This document shows, piece by piece, positions 18,401 through 25,809 of a stretch of 64,000 nucleotides of DNA (its first letter is position 1; each line of letters starts with the position of its first letter). Under the pieces are notes generated by a model, which was not told the origin of the DNA, did no database searches, and saw nothing but the letters and a program-made list of their open reading frames with translations. This DNA comes from JAAXGX01 sp965221595 (lineage in GTDB: Bacteria > Acidobacteriota > Vicinamibacteria > Vicinamibacterales > UBA8438): assembly GCA_965221595.1 (NCBI GenBank), contig OZ244900.1, positions 3,720,001 through 3,784,000 on the forward strand, written 5' to 3'. A program made the translations under genes and the position numbers.

Positions 18401-18758
18401 TGGTCTCCTCGATGGACCCGACCGTCATCGTCCCGTCGACGTTGGCCGTGAAGTCCGAGACCAGCTCGATGCCCTCGCGCACGAAGGTGCTGAAGCCCGG
18501 CAGCGTGAACGTGACCGTGTACGTGCCCGGGCGAAGCGCCTCGATCGTGTACAGGCCCGCCCCGTCGGTGACCGTCGCCCGCACGCCCTCGATCAGTGCC
18601 GGGCTGGCGGCCTCGACCGTCACGCCGGGCAGCACGCCGCCCGTCTCGTCGGTGACGGCGCCGGCGATGGCACCTGTCTGGGCCAGTGCCGCGGCGGGAA
18701 TCAGGAGCGCGCATACGAGGGCTGCAAGGCCCGTGCGCGCCAAGCCGGAGTTGCTCAT
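15495..18758 (-). CDS. TonB-dependent outer-membrane receptor with carboxypeptidase-regulatory-like domain
   Basis: 1087 residues. The ATG at 18758 follows GGGAGGACCAG; a signal peptide ends at ALAQ (~27). Residues ~28-110 are the CarboxypepD_reg beta-sandwich (GAIAGAVTDETGG...GLYTIEALRPGTYTVTF). The plug follows (INNNIGLGGGSSKEFFLNQVAIEEM) and then a long barrel ending in the terminal aromatic motif LLKFGAQFDF. The order matches the large receptors of Acidobacteriota and Bacteroidota that import oligomers. No SusD partner is next to it. A sigma-54 promoter precedes it and a strong terminator follows it. Substrate is unknown. Confidence 0.92.
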   Translation of the reverse strand: MSNSGLARTGLAALVCALLIPAAALAQTGAIAGAVTDETGGVLPGVTVEAASPALIEGVRATVTDGAGLYTIEALRPGTYTVTFTLPGFSTFVREGIELVSDFTANVDGTMTVGSIEETITVSGATPVIDVQNVVSQQNLSREQIDTLPTSKTYFGLAALTPGMAASIAGGGHDVGGATGDIWGYVRIHGSSDADGMVMWDGMSINNNIGLGGGSSKEFFLNQVAIEEMVVSTSDMNAEYPFGGVATNAIPKEGANTYSYYVNVSGTSGRLQADNVDDALQARGASPLAKNKQIWDYGVGVGGPIVQDRVWFYTAHRWWGAQNFTAQGNANIAPGYSFPGALNPQQAHGAMYIADPDDPAFTDFFNRDNSLRLTIQASERHKFTLSQAFQDNCACGYWAQWGIASQEATQDYTYAPINLSQASWTFPASNRLLFEGGFSYLLNNSAPESDERVWEDAQALAATGMTLQQFMAADPAFALQYVDVPHISYFPFFNWRSFGIRTCTPCLLGTGHDFPTQVFRGSMSYVTGSHNFKIGVDGRWAKEEHAESRLASNAWPIRLDFFTRDPVTGALGGGPGGIYLVQQLATPRSSFQESFEFGFYAQDQWTIDRLTLNLGVRYDHINGWVPEQVAPAGRWSFRNPDGTPYSVERIENVPNYHDIVPRVGVAYDLSGDGRTAIKATLGKYVVPIGTAIAQDVNPLEGQVQTGRAWLDFNNNFIPDCDLDNFFGAFGSNGECGPIFNPAFGNPAAARTYHPDLVQGWGKRQYQWQNSVSIQQELTANWSVEVGWFRTEYNNFRVVDNENVGPEDFVEFSIAAPAGSDALGLTPGQRITGLYSISAAGLAKGVNDVVKLASDFGDMNQVFYGVDVNFDGRFDNGMRLGGGLSTGGTTYNECFVVDNPMRARSGFCSVSEPWSAGTQFKFNGAVPLPGDTEVSFVFQSLAGQPWVSRYSAGGAADQLQIVGQTCPPGGCTLANGTETIMLAPSGQGIGSIALIENPRSGTSYTPGSSGFFFNGSGFYEPRLNQLDLRFTKIFNLGTGRIRGWVDLFNIFNANSAAAVSNNFVSSGYPLVTAVMGGRLLKFGAQFDF

Positions 18759-18824
18759 CTGGTCCTCCCGGTTTCTCTCTTCTAGAAGGGGTGGCTCCCC
18801 CAATCGAAGCCTAATCGGACTTTA

Positions 18825-18840
18825 TGCAATTTGTGCGCCA
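18825..18840 (-). promoter_or_regulatory. Sigma-54 (-24/-12) promoter of the TonB receptor
   Basis: The minus strand reads TGGCGCA, four bases, then TTGCA. The invariant GG and GC are exactly ten bases apart, as sigma-54 requires. Expected transcription start is near 18814, giving a ~56-nt leader before the ATG at 18758, which has its own Shine-Dalgarno. An enhancer-binding activator would be required; none is in the window. Confidence 0.7.
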
Positions 18841-19012
18841 TTATCGGCTGCGGCCGCGCGCGAACGATTCAGTGCCCCGTCGGGGTCTGTACCAGCCCAT
18901 CGCAACAGTCCCCGCTGCATTCGACGGGCGCTGCATCCCGCCTGACTGCGTCGCTCCTCGGCCGAATAGGTCCAACAGGCTCGCTCGGCGCGCCTTGCCT
19001 GGCAGGCGGCTT

Positions 19013-19049
19013 GCCCGTCTGGATGCGACACGGGGTTTCAACACGGGCG
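19013..19049 (+). repeat. Dispersed repeat, copy C
   Basis: 37 bp with 4 mismatches to copy A (58234-58275). The ends GCCCGT and ACGGGC form an inverted repeat. It lies in the gap between divergent genes. Confidence 0.7.
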
Positions 19050-19144
19050 GCTATGCCCTGCGCCGTCCAACCGCTTGAAGGGTATCCAACGATTTGGATC
19101 CGCCGGGGCCGGCGCTCTGGCCGCAGCCGGGCGGGGACAGCACG

Positions 19145-19150
19145 TATAAT
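19145..19150 (+). promoter_or_regulatory. Consensus -10 box TATAAT close to the start codon
   Basis: Perfect TATAAT ends 14 nt before the ATG at 19165, with no Shine-Dalgarno between. The predicted leader is about 8 nt. No good -35 box is present. Confidence 0.5.
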
Positions 19151-19164
19151 CTGTTCCCAGCACC

Positions 19165-20865
19165 ATGCCATCGATACCGAGAACCGTTTTCGTGCGCGCG
19201 GTAGCCGCCGGGCTGCTGTGCGCGCTCACCGGCGCACCGGGCGCGCGCGCCCAGGACACGCTGGTCGAGCCGGTGACCGACCAGATGCTGATCGAGCCGG
19301 ATCCGGCCGACTGGCTTCACTGGCGGCGCACGCTCGACGGGTGGGGGTACAGCCCGCTCGACCAGATCAATCGCGACAACGCGCACCGGCTGCAGCTCGT
19401 CTGGTCGATCCCGCTGCGGCCCGGCCTGAGCCAGCCGGCCCCGCTGGTCCACGCCGGCAGGATGTACATCCCCAACCCGCTAGGCGTGGTACAGGCCGTC
19501 GACGCGGCCACGGGCGACCTCCTCTGGGAGTACCGCAAGACGTTCGAAGGCACGCCCGACGACACGTTCCGCAGCCGCACCCGGTCGCTGGCAATCTACC
19601 GCGACAAGATCTACGTGACGACCAACGACGCGCATATCCTGGCCCTCGACGCCGGGACCGGCGAGGTCGTCTGGGATCACACCGTGGCCGACTGGCGGCG
19701 CGGCTACCGCTACACCAGCGGGCCCCTCGTGGTGCGCGGCCAGATCGTCGCCGGCATCACGGGCTGCGAGCGGTACAAGGAGGGCGGGTGCTTCATCTCG
19801 GCACACGACCCGGACACGGGTGCCGAGCTGTGGCGCACGTCGACCATCGCCGGACCCGGCGAGCCGGGCGGCGACACCTGGGGCGATCTGCCGGCCATGT
19901 TCCGGGCAGGCGGCGACGCGTGGATTCCCGGCAGCTACGACCCGACGCTGGACCGGCTCTACTGGGGCACGGCCCAGGCCAAGCCGTGGGCGCGGTTGTC
20001 GCGCGGCACCGACGGCGACGCGCTCTACACGAATAGCGCACTGGCGCTCGACCCGCGGACGGGGCGACTGGACTGGTACTACCAGTTCGTTCCCGGCGAG
20101 TCCCACGACCTCGACGAGTCGTTCGAGGCCGTGCTGATCGATCGCGACGGACGTCGCTCGCTGTTCAAGATGGGCAAACTCGGGATCCTGTGGGAGATCG
20201 ACCGCGCCACCGGCGAGTTCGTGGCGGCGCACGACCTCGGCTATCAGACCCTGGTCGACGTCGACACCCGGACCGGCCGCGTGACCTATCGGCCGGGGAT
20301 GATCCAGGAAGCCGGCGTCGAGGTCGAGTTCTGCCCGGGCCTGTTCGGCATCCGGAACTGGCCCGCCAGCGCCTACCACCCGCAGACCGGCGCGCTGTAC
20401 ATCCCGATTCATCCGCACTGCACCAGGGCCGTGTACAGCGAGGTGGAGAAGCGGGAGGGACCGGTCGGAGACTACTACTTCTACGGCGACTATGAGGCCG
20501 CCGGCTGGCGGCCGACCGGCGGCAGCGCGCATCCGCTCAGTCCCGACCACGGGGCGCACCTCGTCGCCATCGACGTCGCGACCGGCGAGGTGCTGTGGCG
20601 GCACGCCTCCGCCACGCGCGCCCTGGCCGCGGCGCTGACGACGGGCGGCGGCTTGGCGGTCGGCGGCGACGGCGACGGCCACCTGCGCCTGCACGACGCC
20701 GCGACGGGGGCGGTGCTGTTCCGCACCCGGCTGCCGGGTCCGATGCAGGGCTTTCCCATCACCTACGCGGTCGACGGCCGGCAGTACCTGGCCGTGCCGG
20801 TCGGGGGCGGCCGGGTGGCGGGTTCGGCGAACACCCTCTTCGTCTTCGGCGTGCCCGGGCGCTAG
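19165..20865 (+). CDS. PQQ-type quinoprotein dehydrogenase
   Basis: 566 residues, signal peptide to ~GARAQ (res 29). Blade-end repeats are easily seen: AVDAATGDLLWEY, ALDAGTGEVVWDH, AHDPDTGAELWRT, ALDPRTGRLDWYY, AIDVATGEVLWRH and LHDAATGAVLFRT. The motif FVPGESHDLDESFEAVLID corresponds to the alcohol-dehydrogenase-type active-site region. A cysteine pair region (ITGCERYKEGGC) may form the disulfide typical of these enzymes. No heme motif is present. It is followed by a secreted protein of the GRSVGRWEGDTLVV family and DUF6152 on the same strand, probably one operon; the promoter suggests a near-leaderless mRNA. Confidence 0.87.
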   Translation: MPSIPRTVFVRAVAAGLLCALTGAPGARAQDTLVEPVTDQMLIEPDPADWLHWRRTLDGWGYSPLDQINRDNAHRLQLVWSIPLRPGLSQPAPLVHAGRMYIPNPLGVVQAVDAATGDLLWEYRKTFEGTPDDTFRSRTRSLAIYRDKIYVTTNDAHILALDAGTGEVVWDHTVADWRRGYRYTSGPLVVRGQIVAGITGCERYKEGGCFISAHDPDTGAELWRTSTIAGPGEPGGDTWGDLPAMFRAGGDAWIPGSYDPTLDRLYWGTAQAKPWARLSRGTDGDALYTNSALALDPRTGRLDWYYQFVPGESHDLDESFEAVLIDRDGRRSLFKMGKLGILWEIDRATGEFVAAHDLGYQTLVDVDTRTGRVTYRPGMIQEAGVEVEFCPGLFGIRNWPASAYHPQTGALYIPIHPHCTRAVYSEVEKREGPVGDYYFYGDYEAAGWRPTGGSAHPLSPDHGAHLVAIDVATGEVLWRHASATRALAAALTTGGGLAVGGDGDGHLRLHDAATGAVLFRTRLPGPMQGFPITYAVDGRQYLAVPVGGGRVAGSANTLFVFGVPGR

Positions 20866-20961
20866 CGCGATGTGCTACCGTTACGCTCGGCGTTTTTCCT
20901 GCGTCCCGACGCACCTGTCGGCCGGCCTGCGTCCTTGAGGGAGGGAACGAGGTAACTGGAG

Positions 20962-22017
20962 ATGTCAAAACCGTATCAGTACATCGTGGCGGGGGCGGCG
21001 ATCTCGATTGGCCTGCTCACGCTGCTCGTGATCCTCAACGCGCCGGAGCCGCGGCCGGAACCGAGCGCCCCGGTGGCACAGGCACCCCCCGCAGCCCCGG
21101 CCCAGCCACCGGCAGCGACCGAGCCGGCCGAGGAAACCGCCGAGGAAGACGCGGCCATGGCCCCGGTGCCGCGGCTCGAGGGTACGTCGCATCCGGCGAT
21201 TCACGGCGTGTGGCAGGCGTTCAACGAGGTGGAGTACAACCTCGAGGGCCAGGCGGCCCAGCCGGCGATGGTGTTGCACGAAGGGGTGCCCAACGGCGGG
21301 CCGGTGCCCCACGCCCCGGTACTGGCGCTGGGCGCACTGGGCGGCGTGCCGCCCAGCCTCGGCGCGGTGGTCGGCGGGACGATTCCGTATCGGTCGGAGG
21401 CCCTCGCGCAGCGCGACGACAACCGCGCCAACGCGCTGACCCGCGACCCGGTGGTCAAGTGCCTGATGCCGGGTGTGCCGCGCGCGACCTATCTCGGCTA
21501 CCCGTTCCAGATCACGCAGGGCACCGACAAGATCATGATCGCCTACGGCTTCTCGAACGCCGGGCGGACGATTCATCTCGACGAGGTCAACTCGCCGGGC
21601 CTCGACTCCTGGATGGGCCATTCGGTCGGACGCTGGGAGGGTGACACGCTGGTGGTCGAGGTCACCGAGCTCAACGACCAGACGTGGCTCGACCGGTCGG
21701 GCAACTTCCACAGCGGCGCGATGACGGTCACCGAGCGCTACACCCCGCTCTCGCCCTATCACATGCAGTACGAGGCGACCATCACCGACCCGGAGGTGTT
21801 CACCGAGCCGTGGACGATTTCCCTGCCGCTCTACAAGCGGATGGAGCCCAATGCCCAGGTGCTCGAGTACCGCTGCGTGGAGATGGTCGAGGAGCTGATC
21901 TACGGGCACCTGCGCCGGGAGCAGCTCGTCCAGCACTGGGAAGGCGACTACGGCCGGCGCGGCGGGACGGTGATCGTGCACATAACCCGCCGGCCCACCC
22001 AGGAGCCGGACATCTGA
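20962..22017 (+). CDS. Membrane-anchored member of the uncharacterised GHSVGRWEGDTLVV family
   Basis: 351 residues. An N-terminal helix (YIVAGAAISIGLLTLLVIL, ~7-25) acts as an uncleaved anchor. A Pro/Ala/Glu-rich linker (~27-68) projects the globular domain into the periplasm. The core has GHSVGRWEGDTLVVEVTEL, TVTERYTPL and a C-terminal CVEMVEELIY where other members have a Cys-Glu motif. The start has a strong purine-rich Shine-Dalgarno (GGAGGGAACGAGG region). It sits between a PQQ enzyme and DUF6152, which often accompany this family in Acidobacteriota. Function unknown. Confidence 0.72.
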   Translation: MSKPYQYIVAGAAISIGLLTLLVILNAPEPRPEPSAPVAQAPPAAPAQPPAATEPAEETAEEDAAMAPVPRLEGTSHPAIHGVWQAFNEVEYNLEGQAAQPAMVLHEGVPNGGPVPHAPVLALGALGGVPPSLGAVVGGTIPYRSEALAQRDDNRANALTRDPVVKCLMPGVPRATYLGYPFQITQGTDKIMIAYGFSNAGRTIHLDEVNSPGLDSWMGHSVGRWEGDTLVVEVTELNDQTWLDRSGNFHSGAMTVTERYTPLSPYHMQYEATITDPEVFTEPWTISLPLYKRMEPNAQVLEYRCVEMVEELIYGHLRREQLVQHWEGDYGRRGGTVIVHITRRPTQEPDI

Positions 22018-22051
22018 TCAACGTGATCGACCCCAGGGAAAGGACAGACCG

Positions 22052-22486
22052 ATGCGCACACACAAGCTCACATGGAGGGGAGCGGCACTGGCCGTCGCGC
22101 TGCTGCTGGGCGCGGGCTCGGCTGCGGCCCACCACGCGTTCTCGGCCGAGTTCGACGCCAACCGGCCGATTCACTTCCAGGGCACCGTCACCAAGGTCGA
22201 GTGGATCAATCCCCACGCCTGGATCCACATGGACGTGCAGATGGAAGACGGCACCACCGAGCGCTGGATGATCGAGGGCGGCAACCCCCACAACCTCTTT
22301 CGCCGCGGCTTCAACAGGGACGTCATCACCGTCGGCATGGAGATTGTCGTGGACGGCTACGGCTCGAAGGACGGCACGCGCCGCGCCAACGGCCGCGACC
22401 TGACGCTGCCCGACGGCCGCACGCTCTTCATGGGTTCGTCCGGCACCGGTGCGCCGCGCGACGGCCGCGACCCCACGGAGCGCTAG
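22052..22486 (+). CDS. DUF6152 family secreted protein
   Basis: 144 residues, signal peptide to ~GSAAA (res 25). The mature protein begins HHAFSAEFDANRPIHFQGTV, followed by VEWINPHAWIHMDV and IEGGNPHNLFRRGF, the invariant motifs of DUF6152. The fold is a small beta-barrel (OB-like). Two conserved His at the mature N terminus could bind metal, but no function is established. It lies 34 bp after the preceding gene, on the same transcript. Confidence 0.85.
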   Translation: MRTHKLTWRGAALAVALLLGAGSAAAHHAFSAEFDANRPIHFQGTVTKVEWINPHAWIHMDVQMEDGTTERWMIEGGNPHNLFRRGFNRDVITVGMEIVVDGYGSKDGTRRANGRDLTLPDGRTLFMGSSGTGAPRDGRDPTER

Positions 22487-22525
22487 CGCCAGCGCGCGGC
22501 GCCGGTTGCCGCCCAGCCAGTTCTC

Positions 22526-22562
22526 CCGGGAGTCTGCACCGTTCTACGGCGCAGACTCCCGG
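22526..22562. terminator. Strong hairpin shared by two convergent genes
   Basis: A perfect 12-bp stem (arms 22526-22537 and 22551-22562) encloses a second 4-bp stem with a 3-nt loop. It overlaps the last codons and stop of the minus-strand PQQ gene and follows the DUF6152 stop by 40 bp. The same GGAGTCTGC/GCAGACTCC arms recur at 30890-30919. Confidence 0.7.
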
Positions 22563-24625
22563 ACCGACGGTAGCGCCAGCGCGATCAGCTCCGGAACGGG
22601 GTTGCCGCCGATGGTGAGCGCGATGTACTGCCGGCCGTCGAGCTGGTAGGTCATCGGCGTGCCGATGGCGCCCCGAGGCAGGTCCACCGAGGCGACCTCC
22701 TCGCCGCTGGTCTTGTCGCGGGCCACCAGTCGCGGGCCGCCGTTCGTGCCGCCCGCCGACAGCGCACTGATGAGCAGCGTCTTCGTCAGCAGCGGGCCGC
22801 TTCGTCCGCTGTCGCCGCCCAGCGGCGGCAGGTCCAGGTCGCGCAGCAGCGGATGGTTGCGGATGCGGTCGCCGTTGCCGAGCGGCTGCATCCAGGCGTG
22901 CTCGCCGGTGTTCATGTCGATGGCGGTCATCCGCGAGTAGGGTGGCTTGAAGAGCGGCAGGCCGCGGGGCATGGTGGGATAGGCACCCTCGCGATCCTGG
23001 AAGTAGCGCAGCGTGCCGCGCTCGTGCTCCCGCGGCTCACGGACGCGGAAGACGAAGAACGTGTTGTTGGACGGGACGTACAGCATGCCCGTCTCGGGAT
23101 CTACCGCCGCACCGCCCCAGTTCGCCCCGCCGCCGGCGCTCGGGCGCCCGAGCGTGCCCTGGTTGCCGCCTTCGACCACCAGCGAGGGCGGGGTATACAG
23201 CGGCCCGATGCGGAACGGCTCGATCACCTCCAAGGCCATCTCGCGGATCTCGGGCGTGAAGTCCACCAGGTCGTCGACCGTGACGCCCTGATACTCGAAC
23301 GGCGCCGGCCGCGTGGGAAACGGCTGCGTCGCCGACGCTCGCTCGCCCGGAATGTCCGACGCCGGCACCGGGCGCTCCTCGATCGGCCAGATCGGCTCGC
23401 CGGTCACGCGGTCGAACGTGAACACGAAGCCCTGCTTGGAAATCTGGGCCACCGCCTTGATCGGGCGCCCGTCGACCACGACATCCAGCAGGTTCGGCGC
23501 GGCCGGCAGGTCGTAGTCCCACAGGCCGTGGTGCACGAACTGGTAGTGCCAGACCCGCTGGCCGGTCTCGAGGTCGAGGCAGAGCAGCGTTTCGGCGAAC
23601 AGGTTGTCACCCAGCCGGTGCCCGCCCCAGTAGTCCGGCGCGGCCGTATTGAGCGGAATGTAGAGATACCCGAGCTCCGGGTCCGCACTGTAGATCGTCC
23701 AACCGCTGATCTTGCCGGTGTAGCGCCAGGAATCGCCCTCCCACGTGTCGTTCCCGAAGCTGTCGGCCTGCGGCACCGTCTCGAAGGTCCACTTCCGCCG
23801 GCCCGTGCGCACGTCCCAGCCGCGCGTCCATCCGGGGATCTGCTCCCGGTTGATGTTGTAGGACGAGATGGACGCGGGCGTCACCACGGTGTCGCCCACC
23901 ACGATGGGCGGCGACTGCACGGAGTAGGTCAGCGCGTTGAGCCAGTCGCGCGCGCCGCGCTCGGCCTGCGGCAGTCCCTCCATCAGGTCGACCCGGCCGC
24001 CGTCGCCGAAGCTCTCGACCGGCCGCCCGGTCTCCGCATCGACCGCCACGAGATAGCCGTTGCTCGTGCCCCAGAGAATCCGCTCCTCGCCGCCTTCGGT
24101 CCAGTAGGCGACACCGCGCTGGTTCCAGCGGGCGGTCATCGTGGTGGTGCCGGCCTCGTAGGTCTTGGGGTTGTAGACCCAGATCGTCTCGCCTGTGCGC
24201 GCGTCGATGGCCGCCCCCACGGAGGTGGGCATATTCACGTAGAGCCGCCCGCCGACCATCAGGGGGGTGGCCTTGAAGTTCGCCAGGTAGGGCGGCTCCC
24301 GGTCCCGCCAGCGCGCCGGGTCCTCGCGATCGAGCTGCTCGAAGATGAACTGCGAGCTCGTCCACAGCTCCCCGCCCGCCGGGTCGCTCTTGCTCAGGAA
24401 GCCGTCCGCCGACTGCCAGCGCCAGGCGATCTCCAGGTCGCCGAAATTGTCCCGGTCGATCTGATCGAGCGGCGAGTACTTGGTGTTGCCGAGGTCGCCG
24501 CCGTAGGTGGGCCACTCGCCGTCCGCGCCCGCGCCGTGCTGCGCCTGCGCTGCCGGCACGCTCAGTATCGCCAGCATGCCGGCGATGCAGGCGGCCGAAC
24601 GCCACGTTCCCCGTGCAGTCGACAT
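22544..24625 (-). CDS. PQQ-type quinoprotein dehydrogenase (soluble glucose dehydrogenase-like)
   Basis: 693 residues; signal peptide to AAQAQ (res 28). AAGGAG precedes the ATG. It starts HGAGADGEWPTYGGDLGNTKYSPLDQI, the standard entry of membrane/soluble PQQ glucose and alcohol dehydrogenases. Docking repeats include AIDARTGETIWVY, AVDAETGRPVESF, CLDLETGQRVWHY and AIDMNTGEHAWMQ, and HHGLWDYDLPAAPNLLD carries the conserved Asp. No cytochrome domain or CxxCH. Closely collinear with the gene at 28658-30688, so they are paralogues. The lipocalin-like gene lies 67 bp upstream on the same strand. Confidence 0.9.
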   Translation of the reverse strand: MSTARGTWRSAACIAGMLAILSVPAAQAQHGAGADGEWPTYGGDLGNTKYSPLDQIDRDNFGDLEIAWRWQSADGFLSKSDPAGGELWTSSQFIFEQLDREDPARWRDREPPYLANFKATPLMVGGRLYVNMPTSVGAAIDARTGETIWVYNPKTYEAGTTTMTARWNQRGVAYWTEGGEERILWGTSNGYLVAVDAETGRPVESFGDGGRVDLMEGLPQAERGARDWLNALTYSVQSPPIVVGDTVVTPASISSYNINREQIPGWTRGWDVRTGRRKWTFETVPQADSFGNDTWEGDSWRYTGKISGWTIYSADPELGYLYIPLNTAAPDYWGGHRLGDNLFAETLLCLDLETGQRVWHYQFVHHGLWDYDLPAAPNLLDVVVDGRPIKAVAQISKQGFVFTFDRVTGEPIWPIEERPVPASDIPGERASATQPFPTRPAPFEYQGVTVDDLVDFTPEIREMALEVIEPFRIGPLYTPPSLVVEGGNQGTLGRPSAGGGANWGGAAVDPETGMLYVPSNNTFFVFRVREPREHERGTLRYFQDREGAYPTMPRGLPLFKPPYSRMTAIDMNTGEHAWMQPLGNGDRIRNHPLLRDLDLPPLGGDSGRSGPLLTKTLLISALSAGGTNGGPRLVARDKTSGEEVASVDLPRGAIGTPMTYQLDGRQYIALTIGGNPVPELIALALPSVRESAP

Positions 24626-24692
24626 CGCTCCACTCCTTCCGTTCGCGGCGCGGCCGGTGCGGCTATTCGGCCGGCTCCCCCGTCACGCCTCG

Positions 24693-25751
24693 TCAGCCGG
24701 GCTCTTCGTCCGTCTCGGCGCGACGCGGGGTTGCACCACGAGCTGTCAAGCGCTCCCAGGTGATCATGCCGCTCCAATCAACTTCGTCCTCCGTCGGGGC
24801 TGGCAGCACGCCGGCGGTGGTCAGGAAGCGCAGCACCATCCGATCGCCCGCGAACTCGTAGAAGCGCTGGGCATCCGTATCGAGGCCCGTCGTGCGCTCG
24901 GCCTCGGGCCGGTCCGTGAGATCCAGCGTGTGACCGATGCGATGGTGGATGAAGTAGCTCCCCTCCTCGTCGACACTGAACGGACCGAAGTAGCTGGTGT
25001 AGGAGCCGACTGCCGCCTGCGCCTCCTCGGGCGTGGGCTCATCGCCGGCGTAGGGGAGGCGCTCCGGGTCCAGCAGATGCACCATCATGCGCCCCGTCGG
25101 CGTATAGATGATGAACCCGGGCCGCAGCGGCGGGTCGTCGTCGGACGCGTCCTCGTTGGGCACGTGATGCCAGAAACCGAAGACGCGCTCGTGCGTCGGC
25201 GTAACTTCCTCGAGGTCAGGCAGGCGCTGCCACACCGCAGTGGGCGTCGCGCCGGCCGCGGTCGCGGGCAGCTCCAGCGACAAGCGGTCCGCCGACACCT
25301 CCACGGCGCCGGTCCGGCTGGCGCCCGTCAGGCCCGGATCGCGGCTGCCCTGGATGCGAACCGTCAGCTCGCTGCCGGCCTCGTCTACGGTGTAGGTTCC
25401 GAAGAACGCCGTGTATCCGTCCAGGTCGGCCAGGGCCTGTTCGGCGGTCGGTTCCTCGTACCGCGGTCGACCCTGCTGCATGATCGCCAGCCCGATGTGC
25501 CCGGCGTCGTCGAGGATGAGCTGCCCGATGGCACCGGGCGCTCCGAGCGCGGGCCCGTCCGGCGCCGGCAACGGCGCGCCCGCCGCGTCACGCAGCATCA
25601 CCGACTCGAGCTCCCAGGTGCCGACGACCGCCGCTCCCAGCGCGGGTTCGGCCGGCGCCGTCGGCAGTGCTTCCTCCGCCGGTCCACCGCCGCATCCGGC
25701 CAGGCCCGCGAGGCCGAGCAGTCCGAGTGTGACCATGCCGTTCATTCGCAT
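24693..25751 (-). CDS. Lipocalin-like domain lipoprotein
   Basis: 352 residues from ATG 25751 (AGGGAGC 6 nt upstream). A lipoprotein signal ends LAGLAGC (Cys at ~20). Two lipocalin-like repeats follow: VVGTWELESVMLRD...YTAFFGTYTVDEAGSELTVRIQGS, then RVFGFWHHVPNED...YTSYFGPFSVDEEGSYFIHHRIG. Each has the FGTY/FGPF-D-E turn of the family. Members bind small hydrophobic ligands; here the ligand is unknown. The final codons (ATPRRAETDEEPG) come from copy B of the dispersed repeat, so the native C terminus may have been replaced. A minus-strand -10 (TATGAT, 25782-25787) lies upstream. Confidence 0.78.
   Translation of the reverse strand: MRMNGMVTLGLLGLAGLAGCGGGPAEEALPTAPAEPALGAAVVGTWELESVMLRDAAGAPLPAPDGPALGAPGAIGQLILDDAGHIGLAIMQQGRPRYEEPTAEQALADLDGYTAFFGTYTVDEAGSELTVRIQGSRDPGLTGASRTGAVEVSADRLSLELPATAAGATPTAVWQRLPDLEEVTPTHERVFGFWHHVPNEDASDDDPPLRPGFIIYTPTGRMMVHLLDPERLPYAGDEPTPEEAQAAVGSYTSYFGPFSVDEEGSYFIHHRIGHTLDLTDRPEAERTTGLDTDAQRFYEFAGDRMVLRFLTTAGVLPAPTEDEVDWSGMITWERLTARGATPRRAETDEEPG
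24708..24749 (+). repeat. Dispersed repeat, copy B (inside a coding end)
   Basis: 42 bp identical at 38 positions to copy A (58234-58275). It lies within the last codons of the lipocalin-like gene on the opposite strand. Confidence 0.75.
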
Positions 25752-25809
25752 CGTCGGCTCCCTGTCGTGCATTGGACTAGGATCATAGCTTCCGGAAGGA
25801 GGGGCAGCA

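Larger units (their letters stand above)
18759..19164. other. Divergent intergenic region with promoter signals and a dispersed repeat
   Basis: This 406-bp spacer between the TonB receptor and a PQQ gene holds a sigma-54 promoter (18825-18840), one copy of the dispersed repeat (19013-19049) and a -10 hexamer (19145-19150). No convincing gene is seen between them. Confidence 0.7.
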
